A DNA stretch of 64,000 nt from Bettongia penicillata ogilbyi (lineage: Eukaryota > Chordata > Mammalia > Diprotodontia > Potoroidae). Below, piece after piece: positions 1 through 9,848 of this stretch. Position numbers and translations under genes: made by a program. Under the pieces are notes generated by a model that ran no database searches, was not told where the DNA came from, and saw nothing but the letters and a program-made list of their open reading frames with translations. The stretch covers positions 580,203-644,202 of the forward strand of contig JAJHZJ010000577.1 in NCBI GenBank assembly GCA_023548195.1. Direction: 5' to 3'. Each line of letters starts with the position of its first letter. Positions within the stretch are counted from its first letter, which is position 1.

Positions 1-560
1 TGTTTTTACAATGTTTCAATTCATTGATTTTACTTTAAAATAATATTTTAAAGGACAGTTAATACTAATTCTTACAATAATAAATTTTATTTTATTATTA
101 CCTGGCTAAGACCTATCCCCAAAGAAGAACAGTAAAATTATAGGAAACAGCTCAAATACTATAATCAAAATTTGAGATGCTAGTAAATACCAACTGAGCA
201 TGGAAAATAGGACATCGAAAAATTCTGAATCCTCCTGTAATAATATACCAGAACTATGCCAGTGGAGTGCAAACTCTGTCAGACTATCAAATGGGAAAGA
301 TGGGAAGTACTTTGAACATGAAACTTGGGACATATTTCTGCCTCATGAACTAGGTACATGACTAGAAGATTGGCTTCTGGGTGGTGATATTTTTTTAGTT
401 ACTCATAAAACTTCTAGTAGGAAACAAAAATGTTGAGATGTGCATAAATAGATAGAGTGCCCTCAGCAATGAAATTATAGCTGTTTTGAAGAATCTCATG
501 TTTCTTTAATAAGAAACTGTCTATGGGACATTAGTATTACCTTATACATGTCCATCTCCA
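1..560. other. Anonymous AT-rich sequence
   Basis: No recognisable gene or repeat is seen here. The short open frames have no family signature or coding-like composition and look like chance frames. Confidence 0.5.
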
Positions 561-639
561 GCTATGTGGAAAGGAAAGCTGATATATAACTAGAGGCTAG
601 AAAGTCTTTAACTTTCTCTCCAGATCTAAATTATTTCCT

Positions 640-715
640 TTGCTTTACTATACACTCGTTTGATGTCCCATTTGTAGTAAGTGCTCAATAAACGTTGAAT
701 GAATGATGGAATGAA
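640..715 (+). repeat. L2-type LINE 3' end
   Basis: The text 'agtgctcaataaacgttgaatgaatga' in shortened form (around 680-706) is the classic L2 3' terminus, a 'tgctcaataaa' block followed by tgaa repeats. Only the last ~75 bases are recognisable. L2 elements are ancient and immobile in mammals. Confidence 0.65.
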
Positions 716-790
716 GTCAGGGTCTCAGTTTCCTTATAAAAAAAATGACTAACAGATTGGATGGCCTGTGACATCCCTTTTATTCAATTG
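715..790 (+). repeat. MIR-like CORE-SINE fragment
   Basis: 'ctcagtttccttataaaa' followed by 'gattggatggcctgtgac' matches the MIR/CORE-SINE body, which usually reads tcagtttcctcatctgtaaa and then ggatggcctc. Both ends are eroded. Confidence 0.45.
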
Positions 791-1084
791 ATGTAAGCAT
801 ACAATTAAAGATAATTCTGGCCAGAACATAATTAATGAGAATTAAAGGATGTTGAGTACCATCTTCTTTTCTCCCCTTAAAATTAGGTATATTCTGATTT
901 GGGCACTTAGTTTACCTAGGTAATTAATTATCTAACCTCACCACTTTAAATGACCTAAATAGCCTTACAGTGAACTTGAACAGCAGTTAGAGAATGGTAC
1001 TTGAGAAAGAATTATATAGTAGCAAATACTCCATTCATGGCAAAGCACACTGATTATCATGTCATGAGTTAACTGGGTACCACA

Positions 1085-1200
1085 TGAATTAACATATATG
1101 AAGCTCTTTGTAAACCTTAAAATGTGCTTTTATCATGTGTAGTTATCATTATCAAGTGCTATTATCATGAGTAGTTATTTTCTTTAGTTATTTACTGTTT
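1085..1200 (+). repeat. 3' part of a THER1/MIR-like SINE
   Basis: 'gaagctctttgtaaacctt' followed by repeated 'agttatcattatca' text resembles the 3' tail of the marsupial SINE body (aagcgctttgcaaacctt, then agctattatta). It is a weak match and the head is not seen. Confidence 0.4.
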
Positions 1201-3185
1201 TAGGGATTAATGATGAGCGATATGTGATCAAGAGGGTTTAAGAATTCTGTGGACTACCTAGGATGATTTTCAACAATTATCTTAATATCTAGTTCATCTG
1301 TTCATATATGTAGATATAGCCAGAGCCTCTAGCAGAGAACAGGAACTAATTTTATTTTGAGTTTCCTGCCTAGCTTTATGATTTATTTCTTTCCTTTTCC
1401 AAAGCTTCATGAGAAAATAACTGTAGTGAGCATCTACTCTTCCCTATGTAAGGAAGGGAAAGAAATTGACCTTGTTATCAGGGATCAATAATGAGAACAT
1501 TTTTTACAGGAAATCCATACACCTCTGCAACAATTCAAGCAAACTGTCTCCCTCTGTCATGTTATAGCAGTAGTATCTTTATGAGATCAGTGGGCTCAAT
1601 TTCCCCTCTGCCCCAGGAACCAAGGGAAAGAAAAATCTTAAGTATCACTTAACTGTATTTTATCCATCACCTACCAAAGAGAAAGAAAAAAAACCAACTT
1701 AGTAAGAATCAAGGTGTACTTAAAGGCCATCTGGAAATGTTAAGTCCCTCAACAAACTTGACACAATGTCCAGATTTCCTGTCTGACACTTTATATTGAA
1801 GTATTGTCTTCAGAAAATACCTGTTAAGATACAAATACAGGAGTTAACACACCAACACAAAATCACCAATTTTTATTGTAGCATAGATAAGTTTATAAAT
1901 TTGGAAGTAGAGAAAACTGAGATATGATTGCGTGGGACACACGGGGAAAGTACTCAAGGACAGAGGGAAACAAGAACAGGGCTTCCAGGGCAGGCAAAAG
2001 GAAAGAGTTGAAGCATAAAGTAATAATTAGAGGGACAATATATCAACCAAAATACCATGACACATTATTGGCAACTTTATTTCATTTTTTAATTTATTTG
2101 TTTAACAAAATTGTGACTAACTGGATCTTGGTGACTGCAGTCTCTGGAGGACCTTTATCCCCCTACAACCCCAGATCATAACTAACCCTAGTTAGCCCCT
2201 CAACTTCTGAAAACTTTCTTCATTTTCATACAGCTATTAAATCGTTTAGATATTGTATTGTAGTAAAACTAAGCAGTTTAATTAGGGAAAACATTGTAAT
2301 GTAAACTTATAACAACAACAGATCTCTCAACTGCATTGGACCCTAACCTTTTACAAAGGTCAAAGATTCCCCCAAGGAAGGAGGGAAGCAGGCAGTTGAA
2401 CTGTCTTTGCATATTTTTTTTCCTTTCCTCATGTTCACATTAACCACAAATTGCTACTTTCCTACACTGCTGCCATGAAATTTAGTCTGATATGTGTTTT
2501 TTCTAAGAAAACTTCTTTCTTTTCCTTTAAAATCTCAGAAAAGTTAACTTTCCCTACTGGACCACCAAATAAAACATTGTTGGTATTGAAGGATAAAACT
2601 TTCTAGTCCTGTTAGAATACACAGAAGGGAAGAAAAAGACCTCATTGTTTGAAATCCAAAGCCAGAGAAAGCACGAGCAGAAGACATTTTCCTACTCTGT
2701 GTAGTTATCAATTTCTCACTTGTTAGGGAGGCTTCCACATCTAGCCTTGGCCTCACTTCTTTGTCCTTCTCTAACCTACTTATTTGTGCTATATCAGTCC
2801 TAAAGAAATGTCCAAGTAATTACATTTGTTGGGGAAATATCACCTATCAATTCCAAATTATTCTTATATTTATAATTAATATTGGAAAAATATAGCTTTC
2901 ATGAGTTTTGTGTTCTCTATAAGTATAGTAGAAATAGTAGCTGCTTAGAATGTTTTCTTTTTTTAGTACATGAATGAAAACATTAGGCACTAGAGGAAAG
3001 AAGGGCATTTAAAGGGAGAAATGGTCTTTCAAAAGAGAGTCTGAAAATGTTCGATTTGTGTTGCAAGTGAAGATACATTTCATGCACTTCACAATCATGT
3101 TTGGGGCTAAGTCAGTTCAAGTAAGCCCAGAAAAGAGAGAAAGTAAAGTCTTAACAGAATCAGCAACATCACAAAAATCAATTTA
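1200..3185. other. Anonymous sequence, no gene or clear repeat
   Basis: This stretch is AT-rich with no recognisable domain, splice-bounded exon or repeat family. The longest frames (1924-2181 +, 2544-2756 -) encode nothing recognisable and are treated as chance. Confidence 0.5.
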
Positions 3186-3189
3186 AAAA

Positions 3190-3365
3190 TACAGATTTTA
3201 TAACTGGAAGACATTAGAAATAATTTAACCTGACCAACTCCCTTTTCTCATAAATTAGGAAGCTGAGATCCAGCTTGCCAAAGTCTCATGGGTAACTTGT
3301 GAGAAAACTGGAACACAGAGGTCCCTTACTCCCAGGTCAGGAGCTCAGTCTTTGAACACTAAAAC
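3190..3365 (-). repeat. MIR-like SINE fragment (reverse)
   Basis: Reverse-strand MIR layout: 'cataaattaggaagctgagatc' in shortened form, then 'caaagtctcatgggtaact', corresponding to the acagatgaggaaactgag and cccaaggtcacacagct blocks. HAL1 copy 1 lies just downstream. Confidence 0.45.
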
Positions 3366-3424
3366 TTCCCTATATACAAATATATGAATAGGGGAGTCAC
3401 ATCCAACCACCAAAGAGATAAAAA

Positions 3425-3435
3425 GCAATCAAACA
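3425..3435. repeat. Target-site duplication, left, HAL1 copy 1
   Basis: 'gcaatcaaaca' is repeated exactly at 6276-6286, just after the A-rich tail. It marks the integration site of copy 1. Confidence 0.85.
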
Positions 3436-3436
3436 G

Positions 3437-6275
3437 TGTGGAGCCAATATGGCAGAGTAGGACAGACCTGCGGAAGCTACCCCCAATAGCCCATGAAATA
3501 CCTATAAAAAGTGACTCTAAACAAATTCTACAGCAGCAGCAGCAGCCACAAAACAATAGAGCGAAAGAGATTTCTAGCCCAAGATAGCTTGGAAGGTCAA
3601 CAGGAAATGTCTATTGCACCAAGCTTGGAGTGGAGCACAACCCAAGCCTGGCTGCTACTTGAGGCAGGGACAGGAGCAGAGTAGGCTTCAGGGAACTACT
3701 GGCAGCAGCATTTCCCAGATTTCTCAATCCACAAATTCCAAAGACAGCTTAAAACATCATTGAGAAAGCTTTCACCTGGGTGAGAAGGGAACACAGTTTG
3801 ACCCCTTTAGCAGCAGCCACTGCAGCAGTAGCATCCATTTTTGGAGCCCAAGGCTTAAAGACCCTGGGGGAATTGAGAAACTAATATGAGTGTCAGCTCT
3901 GAGTGGTGGTCCTGGAGTGAAGAGGAGTGCTGGTCTAGTGAAGCTAGTGGAGGCTGTGGACAGGGAATCCTATTCACAGATGCTGGGCAGAAGAGTGCTT
4001 GTGGTTGCTCCCAGACCAGAGTGTAGGCCAAGAGAGGAGTAAATTCCTCTCCCTTGATTGTGCCACCCTGGAGTAAATGAGAACTTACTGATCCCCAGAG
4101 TATGCCCTCCTCTTGGCAAAGGACTCAAAAGTCAAGAAACTGACTGGGAAAATGCCTAAAAAGGATAAAAAAAGACTATAGAAGGCTACTTTCTTGGTGA
4201 AAAGGTGTTTTCTTCCATTCTTTTGGATGAGGAAGAACAATGCATACCATCAGAGAAAGACCTAAAAGTCAAGGTTTCTGCATCCAAAACCTCCAAAATA
4301 AATATGCAATGGTCTCAGGGAATGGAAGAGCTAAAAAAAGGATTCTGAAACTGAAGTAAGAGAGGTGGAGGAAAAATTGGGAAGAGAAATGAGAGAGATG
4401 CAAGAAAATTGTTAAAAGCGAGTCAACAGCTTGCTAAAGGAGAACCAAAAAATGCTGTAGAAAATAACTCGTTTAAAATAGCCTGATTCAGTTGGCAAAA
4501 GAAGTGAAAAAAGTCAATGAGGAGAAGTATGCTTTAAAAACAGAATTAACCAAATGGAAAAGGAGGTTCAAAAGCTCAATGAAAAAAATAGTTCTTTAAA
4601 AATTAGAATGGAGCAGATGGAAGCTAATGACTTTCTGAGAAACCAAAAAATCACAAAATAAAACCAAAAGAATGAAAAAAAAGAAGACAATGTGAAATAT
4701 CTCATTGGAAAAAACAACTGACCTGGAAAATAGATCCAAGAGAGACAACCTAAAAATTATTGGTCTACCTGAAAGCCATGATCAAAAAAAGAGTTTATAC
4801 ATCATCTTTCATGAAATTATCAAGGAAAACTGCCCTGATATTGTAGAATCAGAGGGTAAAATAAATATTGAAAGAATCCACCAATCACCTCCTGAAAGAG
4901 ATCTAAAGAGAGGAACTCCTAGGAATATTGTAGCCAAATTCCAGAGTTCCCAGGTCAAGGAGAAAATATTGCAAGCAGCTAGAAAATAACAATTCGAGTA
5001 CTGTGGAAATACAATCAGGAAAAAATAAGATCTAATAGCTTCTTTATTAAGGGATCAAAGGACTTGGAATATGATATTCCAGAAGCCAAAGGAACTAGGA
5101 TTAAAACCAAGAATCACCTACCCAGAAAAACTGAATATAATACTTCAGGTGAAAAATAGTCATTCAATAAAAGAAAGAATTTTCACGTATTTTTGATGAA
5201 ATGACCGGAGTTGAATAGAAAATTTGACTTTCAAACACAGGAACCAAGAGAAGCATGAAAAGGTAAACAGCAAAGAAAAACCATAAGGGACTTACCAAAG
5301 TTGAATTGTTTACATTCTTACATGGAAAGATACTATTTATAACTCTTGAATCTTTTCTCAGTATTTGAGTAGTTGGAGGGATTATACATACATGCGAGCA
5401 CACACACACACACGTACACATACATATACATATAGACAGAGCACAGGGTGAGTTGAATAGGAAGGGATGATATCTAAAAAAATAAAATTAAAGGGTGGGA
5501 GAGGAATATATTGGGAAGAAAAAGGGAGAAATGGAATATGACAAGCTATCTTTCATAAAAGAGGCAAGAATAAGTTTTTTCAATGGAGAAGAAAAGGGGG
5601 GAGGTGAGCAGGAAAAGGTGAAGCTTACTCTCATCACATTTGGCTGATGGAGGGAATAACATGCATACTCAATTTGGTATGATAATCTATCTTACACTAC
5701 AGGAAAGTAGAGGAGAAGCAGATAAGTGGAATGGGGGGATGATAGAAGAGAGGGCAAATAGGAGGAGAAAGTAATTAGAAGGAAAGATTTTTGAGGACGA
5801 ACAAGGTCAAAAGAGAGAATAGAATAAATAGGGGGCAGAATAGGATGGAGGGAAGTGCAGTTAATCTTATACAACATGACTATTATGGAAGTCTTTTGCA
5901 AAACTACACATATATAGCCTGTATTGAATTGGTTGCCTTCTCAATGGGGATATGTGGGGAGGGAGGAAAGGAGAGAAGTTGGAACTCAAAGTTTTAGTAA
6001 CAAATGTTGAGAACCATTTTTGCATGCAACTGGGAAATAAGAAATACTGGTAATGGGGTATAGAAATCTATCTTGCTCTACAAGAAAAGAAAGAAGATGT
6101 GGCTAAGGGAAGGATGGGGTGTGATAGAAGGGAGGGTAGATTGGGGGAAGGGGTAATCAGAATGCATGACATTTTGGAGTGGAGGAAGAAAAGAGATGGG
6201 GAATAATTTTGGAACTCAAAATTTTGTGGAAATGAATGATGAAAACCAAAAACAAATAAATAAAAATTTAAAAAG
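3437..6275 (+). mobile_element. HAL1-type half-L1, copy 1 (decayed, full structure)
   Basis: This is an L1-derived element with 5'UTR, ORF1 and 3'UTR but no ORF2. It begins with an L1-like 5' terminus 'gtggagccaatatggcagag' and ends in an A-rich tail (aaataaataaaaa). Flanks carry an 11-bp direct repeat 'gcaatcaaaca' at 3425-3435 and 6276-6286, the target-site duplication of target-primed insertion. The 5'UTR is type A, shared with copies at 17.1-18.1 kb and 59.6-62.2 kb. ORF1 runs from about 4152 to 5250 with several stops and frameshifts, and is followed directly by ~1 kb of purine-rich 3'UTR that includes a CA-rich tract at 5399-5430. There is no endonuclease or reverse-transcriptase text anywhere in the 2.84 kb. 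Such elements are known to depend on L1 in trans; that this one did is inferred. Confidence 0.88.
4152..5250 (+). pseudogene. L1 ORF1-like RNA-binding protein, broken (HAL1 copy 1)
   Basis: L1 ORF1p is a trimeric RNA-binding chaperone that coats the element's RNA in cytoplasmic particles. Here the start (MPKKDK-like) lies near 4152, and stops and frameshifts follow within ~30 bases. The coiled-coil region (4300-4700) is recognisable only by nucleotide alignment to copy 2. The longest intact piece is 4705-4989, which carries the RRM entry 'RDNLKIIGLPESHDQKKS' and the 'INIERIHQSPPERD' segment. The C-terminal domain ('LKPRITYPEKL' region, ~5100-5145) follows after another stop. It cannot make a functional protein as it stands. 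Confidence 0.85.
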
Positions 6276-6286
6276 GCAATCAAACA
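6276..6286. repeat. Target-site duplication, right, HAL1 copy 1
   Basis: This is the exact second copy of 'gcaatcaaaca' (first at 3425-3435). It fixes the 3' boundary of the element. Confidence 0.85.
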
Positions 6287-6299
6287 ATATATCATTTAT

Positions 6300-6515
6300 T
6301 CTTCATTCATATTGTTATGCTGAATCATTCCAGCCATATCTAACTCTCCCACATAGCGTTTTCTTGGCAAGGGAACTAGAGTGATTTAGCCATTTCCTTC
6401 TCCATCTCATTCTACAGATGAGAAACTGAGACAAATTGGATTAAGTGACTTGCCAAGATACAAATCTGAGGTTGGATTTGAAAATAAGTCTTCTTGATTT
6501 TGCACCACCTAATTT
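6300..6515 (-). repeat. Marsupial tRNA-headed CORE-SINE (reverse)
   Basis: Read on the minus strand this has a tRNA-like head followed by a MIR/CORE-type body. On the plus strand the diagnostic blocks are 'gttttcttggcaagggaac', 'gccatttccttctccat', 'acagatgagaaactgagac' and 'taagtgacttgccaag'. The same family recurs at 23285-23560 and 23650-23890. Confidence 0.75.
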
Positions 6516-6799
6516 TTCTATGTATGCTTTTCTTGTTCTTTAAGCACGTAAAATTCATGCTGTTAAGTGGACAGTCTTCCTAATTTAGTGGAAAATTTTA
6601 AAAATCAAATGAAGTTGGAGCTCACAATAATTGATAAATTATTATCATTAATAAAATTATGAATTTAATAAATATATAATAAACATAAATAAAATAAAAC
6701 ATAATCAGTAATAAAAATAATCATTAATAAAAATGATTAATAAAGGTTTGTGGAATCAAAGGCATCTCTAAAATTGCTAGCACAAGTTTTAGAAGGATC

Positions 6800-7015
6800 A
6801 TATATAATAGTAACTTACATGGTTATAGTATTTTCCTTACAACAATGCAGTGTGGTAGGGAATGCAAGTGCTATCAATTCCAATTTAACTGTGAAAATAT
6901 TGGATCCCTGGGAGTTTAAGTGACTTGTTCATGATCACAGAACTATAGCAATTTAAGTCAGGATTCAAACACATTTCTGGTTCCAGGCCTAACACTCTGC
7001 CCACTCTCAATCGTG
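6800..7015 (-). repeat. MIR/THER1-like SINE (reverse)
   Basis: 'gtttaagtgacttgttcatg' followed by 'atcacagaactatagcaa', 'gtcaggattcaaac' and 'ctaacactctgcccact' is the MIR core and tRNA head read in reverse. Confidence 0.65.
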
Positions 7016-7129
7016 AGAGTCTTCACAAATTACTTATCTTGTTATAATGATAGTAATATCATAATGGCATGATGCAAACATATAAGCAGTATTAGTCACA
7101 TAAAATAATGAAAGGGTGTGATTCTTGGG

Positions 7130-7246
7130 AGGAAGTCCAGCTGTAGCAGAGAGAGAAGTTGCCTTAATTCAAGAATTTCATTGCTGCTCAGTCTGAGATC
7201 AAATTTGAGCTCAGGTCCTCCTGAGCAGTACTAGTGCTCTATCCCC
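7130..7246 (-). repeat. tRNA-type SINE head (reverse, partial)
   Basis: 'agatcaaatttgagctcagg' followed by 'tcctcctgagcagtactagtg' in shortened form, then 'ctctatcccctgag', is the tRNA-related head of a marsupial SINE in reverse. It abuts the palindromic MITE. Confidence 0.55.
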
Positions 7247-7449
7247 TGAGCCAGGGGTGGAGAATTTGTGGCCTCAAGACTACATCTAGGTCCTCAAGTG
7301 CAGCTTTTTGACTGAATTCAAACTTCATAGAACAAATCCTCTTAATAAAAGGATTTGCTCTATAAAACTTGTATTCAGTCAAAAGGCTACACCCAAGGCC
7401 CTAGAAGGCCCCATGTGGCCTCAAGGCCTCAAGTTCCTCATGCCTCCTG
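7247..7449. mobile_element. Palindromic hAT-like MITE, copy 1
   Basis: The ~200-bp element is close to one perfect palindrome. It opens with 'caggggtggagaatttgtgg', has paired inner blocks 'gactgaattcaaacttcata' and 'aaacttgtattcagtcaaaa', and closes with text complementary to the opening. It has no coding capacity. CAGGGG-type ends are typical of hAT (Charlie-like) transposons, so movement by a hAT transposase in trans is inferred. Relatives lie at 16753-16940 and 21077-21265. An 8-bp target duplication is not convincing. Confidence 0.75.
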
Positions 7450-7454
7450 GATCT

Positions 7455-7640
7455 GAGTCATGTAGCTGGCTCTATGAGTCAAAAATATCTAGGTTTAGGT
7501 CCTATCTGATTCATAATGATTGTACTACTGGGTATATTACTTAATTTCTCAGTGGCACAGGCCACTGTCTAAATTGAAACCATAAATTGGAAAATAGGTG
7601 AAGATACGCGTTGGGAGCAGGACTATCTTCAAAGATAATA
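7455..7640 (+). repeat. Marsupial SINE, variant with 'cagtggcacaggccact' 3' part
   Basis: The degenerate tRNA head (gtagctggctctatgagtc, then aggtttaggtcctatctgat) is followed by 'aatttctcagtggcacagg' and 'ccactgtctaa'. The same 3' variant appears at 28150-28470 and 56745-56960. Confidence 0.55.
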
Positions 7641-8241
7641 TCCTGTATCAAAAGAAATAACACGTCCTCATCCTCCCACTCTCAATATTGTGTAATTCCT
7701 AATGATTTGAAATTAAAATTTCCCTTTGTACTAATGAAGTTGTACCTAAAATACAATCATTACAATTACCTAAAATAATTTACAACACTGATAAACCAAG
7801 GAAAGAATAGCTATTTAATTTCAAAATTGACATTGATAAATCTCCATTCAGAGTAATGATTAACAAAGACAATGAGTTGAAATGGATTTTAATCAATTCA
7901 CAAAAAGTGACGTTTGACTCCATCTAGATTCATACAACCTTAGTCTTTCTACTGAAATATGTATAACATTGTCAAGATTTTAACTTCATAGTGTAGATTT
8001 TTAGAAATATTTTGATATCCAAATATTTAGCTAACAAAACAACCAAAAAAAGAAAAACTTAAAGAGAAAACAATTTTCAAAATAAGATGGATCTTAGAAA
8101 GAATTCACAAAGTCAATTACACTTTTGTGGAGGTATTTTGAAAATTTATCATTGTAAAAATTAAATTCTGCTTGGAGTTCTTTTACCATTTATCCTCTGT
8201 GTGACAATTGCACTAGACCATAGATTAGAGCTAACAGAGCA
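7640..8241. other. Anonymous AT-rich spacer
   Basis: No gene or recognisable repeat. Its end (8229-8241, 'agctaacagagca') may be the left target duplication of the L1 that follows. Confidence 0.4.
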
Positions 8242-8978
8242 GGGGGCGGAGTCAAATAGCTGAGTGAGAACAACTGCAAATAAGATGAGTGCACCTCACA
8301 AACGATGCTCATCTCCCTCCCTCTTCCCCTCTACTGTAATATAATTTTCTGCCTCTTCCTGTGATGGTAATTGACCATTTTCTGCCTCTACTTATTCACG
8401 TCTCCTGTTCCAGTCCCTTTGCACCCTTAAATCACATTTTTATCGTCACATCATTTACTTTATACCCTCTCCCTCTATCAACATATATCCCTTTTATAGT
8501 TCATAATAAATATACAATTCTTAAGACTAACAAGTATCATCTTCCCTTACGGGGAAGTAAACAGTTTGCCCATGTAGAGTGACAAGTTTTTTTCTTTTCC
8601 CCTCTTTACCTTTTTATGCCTCTCTTGTGACCTGCAGTGTATACAAATCAAACTAGCTCTATAGGAAGTAGGAGGGGAAGGGGGAAAGAAAGGGAAGGAA
8701 AGACTAAAAGGGAGGGAAGAAGTAAAGGGTAAAGGGGAGTAAAGGGGAGCAGGGCTGAAATAAAGAAGGGAAGACTGTAGGAGATGGTGGTCAAAAATTA
8801 AAACTATCATGGAGAGGAAGGGAGAAGGGAGAACTAAAAGCACAAAGGGTGTGAAGGGGGATGGAGGGAAAGATACAGATAGTTATCGTAACTGCGAATA
8901 TGAATGGGATGAACTCTCCCGTAAAATGGAAACAAAGAGCAGAATGGATTAAAAACTATAATTCAACAATCTGTTTAC

Positions 8979-8993
8979 AAGAAACACATTTGA
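8979..8993. repeat. Target-site duplication, left, HAL1 copy 2
   Basis: 'aagaaacacatttga' is repeated exactly at 11988-12002. It lies within the host L1 endonuclease codons. Confidence 0.95.
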
Positions 8994-9003
8994 GGGGGCG
9001 GAG

Positions 9004-9015
9004 CCAAGATGGCGG
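9004..9015 (+). promoter_or_regulatory. YY1-type site at the 5' end of HAL1 copy 2
   Basis: 'ccaagatggcgg' lies 11 bases from the 5' end. In human L1 a YY1 site at the same place positions transcription start. The equivalent text is kept at 49278-49289 (copy 3, minus strand) and in degraded form in copies 1, 4 and 5. Function here is inferred from that parallel. Confidence 0.65.
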
Positions 9016-9119
9016 AGTAGAAGGACGCACATTTACGAGCTCCAAAACCAAAGCCCATGGAATTGGTGTAGAAAGAGTCCCCCATAGATTCTGGGTGAGC
9101 GCAAGGTGTGCAGAGGCAG

Positions 9120-9720
9120 AGTGGAGGAGATTTCCGTTCCGGGGAGCCCTGAGGACCCGTCCCCAGGGTCCGGCGCGCCCCGGAGAGTAAACCCGACCCC
9201 CAGCGCTGCCCTGGCCAAGGCCTCAGAGAAGCGGATCCGAGCAGGCTTCAGAGACTGAAGCTGAAGCAGCCGGGAAAATCCCTCCGCCCACAGAAGCAGG
9301 TCAGTGAGAGAGGCCGGGCTGAAGGAGAGGGGAAGCGGGGCGTCTCCGTGACTCGGGCCCCCTCGGGAGGAAGCGGCGGCGGCGGGGATGGGGGCAGGAA
9401 GCGGCGGAGGCAGAGGCGTGGGCTGGGGCTGAGGCGGCAGCGGCCCAGGACTCAGGAATCCCCAGCAGCAGGCAGGATCTTCATTACGGAAGATTCCCGC
9501 ATAAAACCTGACAGAGCTGAGCCTGGGAGACGGCCCTGCCCCCACCCCGCTCTGTTGCTGAAGACTTCTGCTCGGGACCCCCAGGGGAGCTGAGATTGGG
9601 AGGCGGGCCCCCCACCCCACCCCCACCCGCTCCATTCTTGAGAGTCTCTGCATAAAGCCCCCCCCCCCCCCCGAGGGATCAGAGTCTCGGAGGCAGCCCG
9701 GGCTCCACCCCAGCACCTGA
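9120..9720 (+). promoter_or_regulatory. GC-rich, CpG-bearing 5'UTR/promoter region of HAL1 copy 2
   Basis: This stands out sharply from the AT-rich window: GC-rich, with many CG dinucleotides and a poly-C run at ~9658-9672. The last ~220 bases are built from three related units of about 70-80 bp (9499-9569, 9570-9649, 9650-9720). It is the likely internal promoter needed for a retrotransposon to carry its own start of transcription. Promoter activity is inferred. Confidence 0.6.
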
Positions 9721-9848
9721 ACTAAAGCTCACTGATTGACAACCGGCAGGAGGAAAGCCCATTTAAATCTCAGAGGACAAGCACTAGCTGGGCGGATCCA
9801 GGCGGGGGTGGAAAGGAATCTCAGAAGACAAGTTAACTGGCTGGGAAA

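Noticed and set aside
8547..8843. 98-codon minus-strand Ser/Pro-rich frame
   Set aside because: Antisense translation of a purine-rich (gga/aag) stretch upstream of L1 ORF2.
9033..9716. 227-codon antisense frame across the HAL1 copy 2 5'UTR, reminiscent of the antisense ORF0 of primate L1
   Set aside because: It lies in GC-rich DNA where stops are rare, is Pro/Gly/Ser-rich and low in complexity, and is not kept intact in copy 3 (broken into several short frames at 48741-49305). Most likely a composition artefact.
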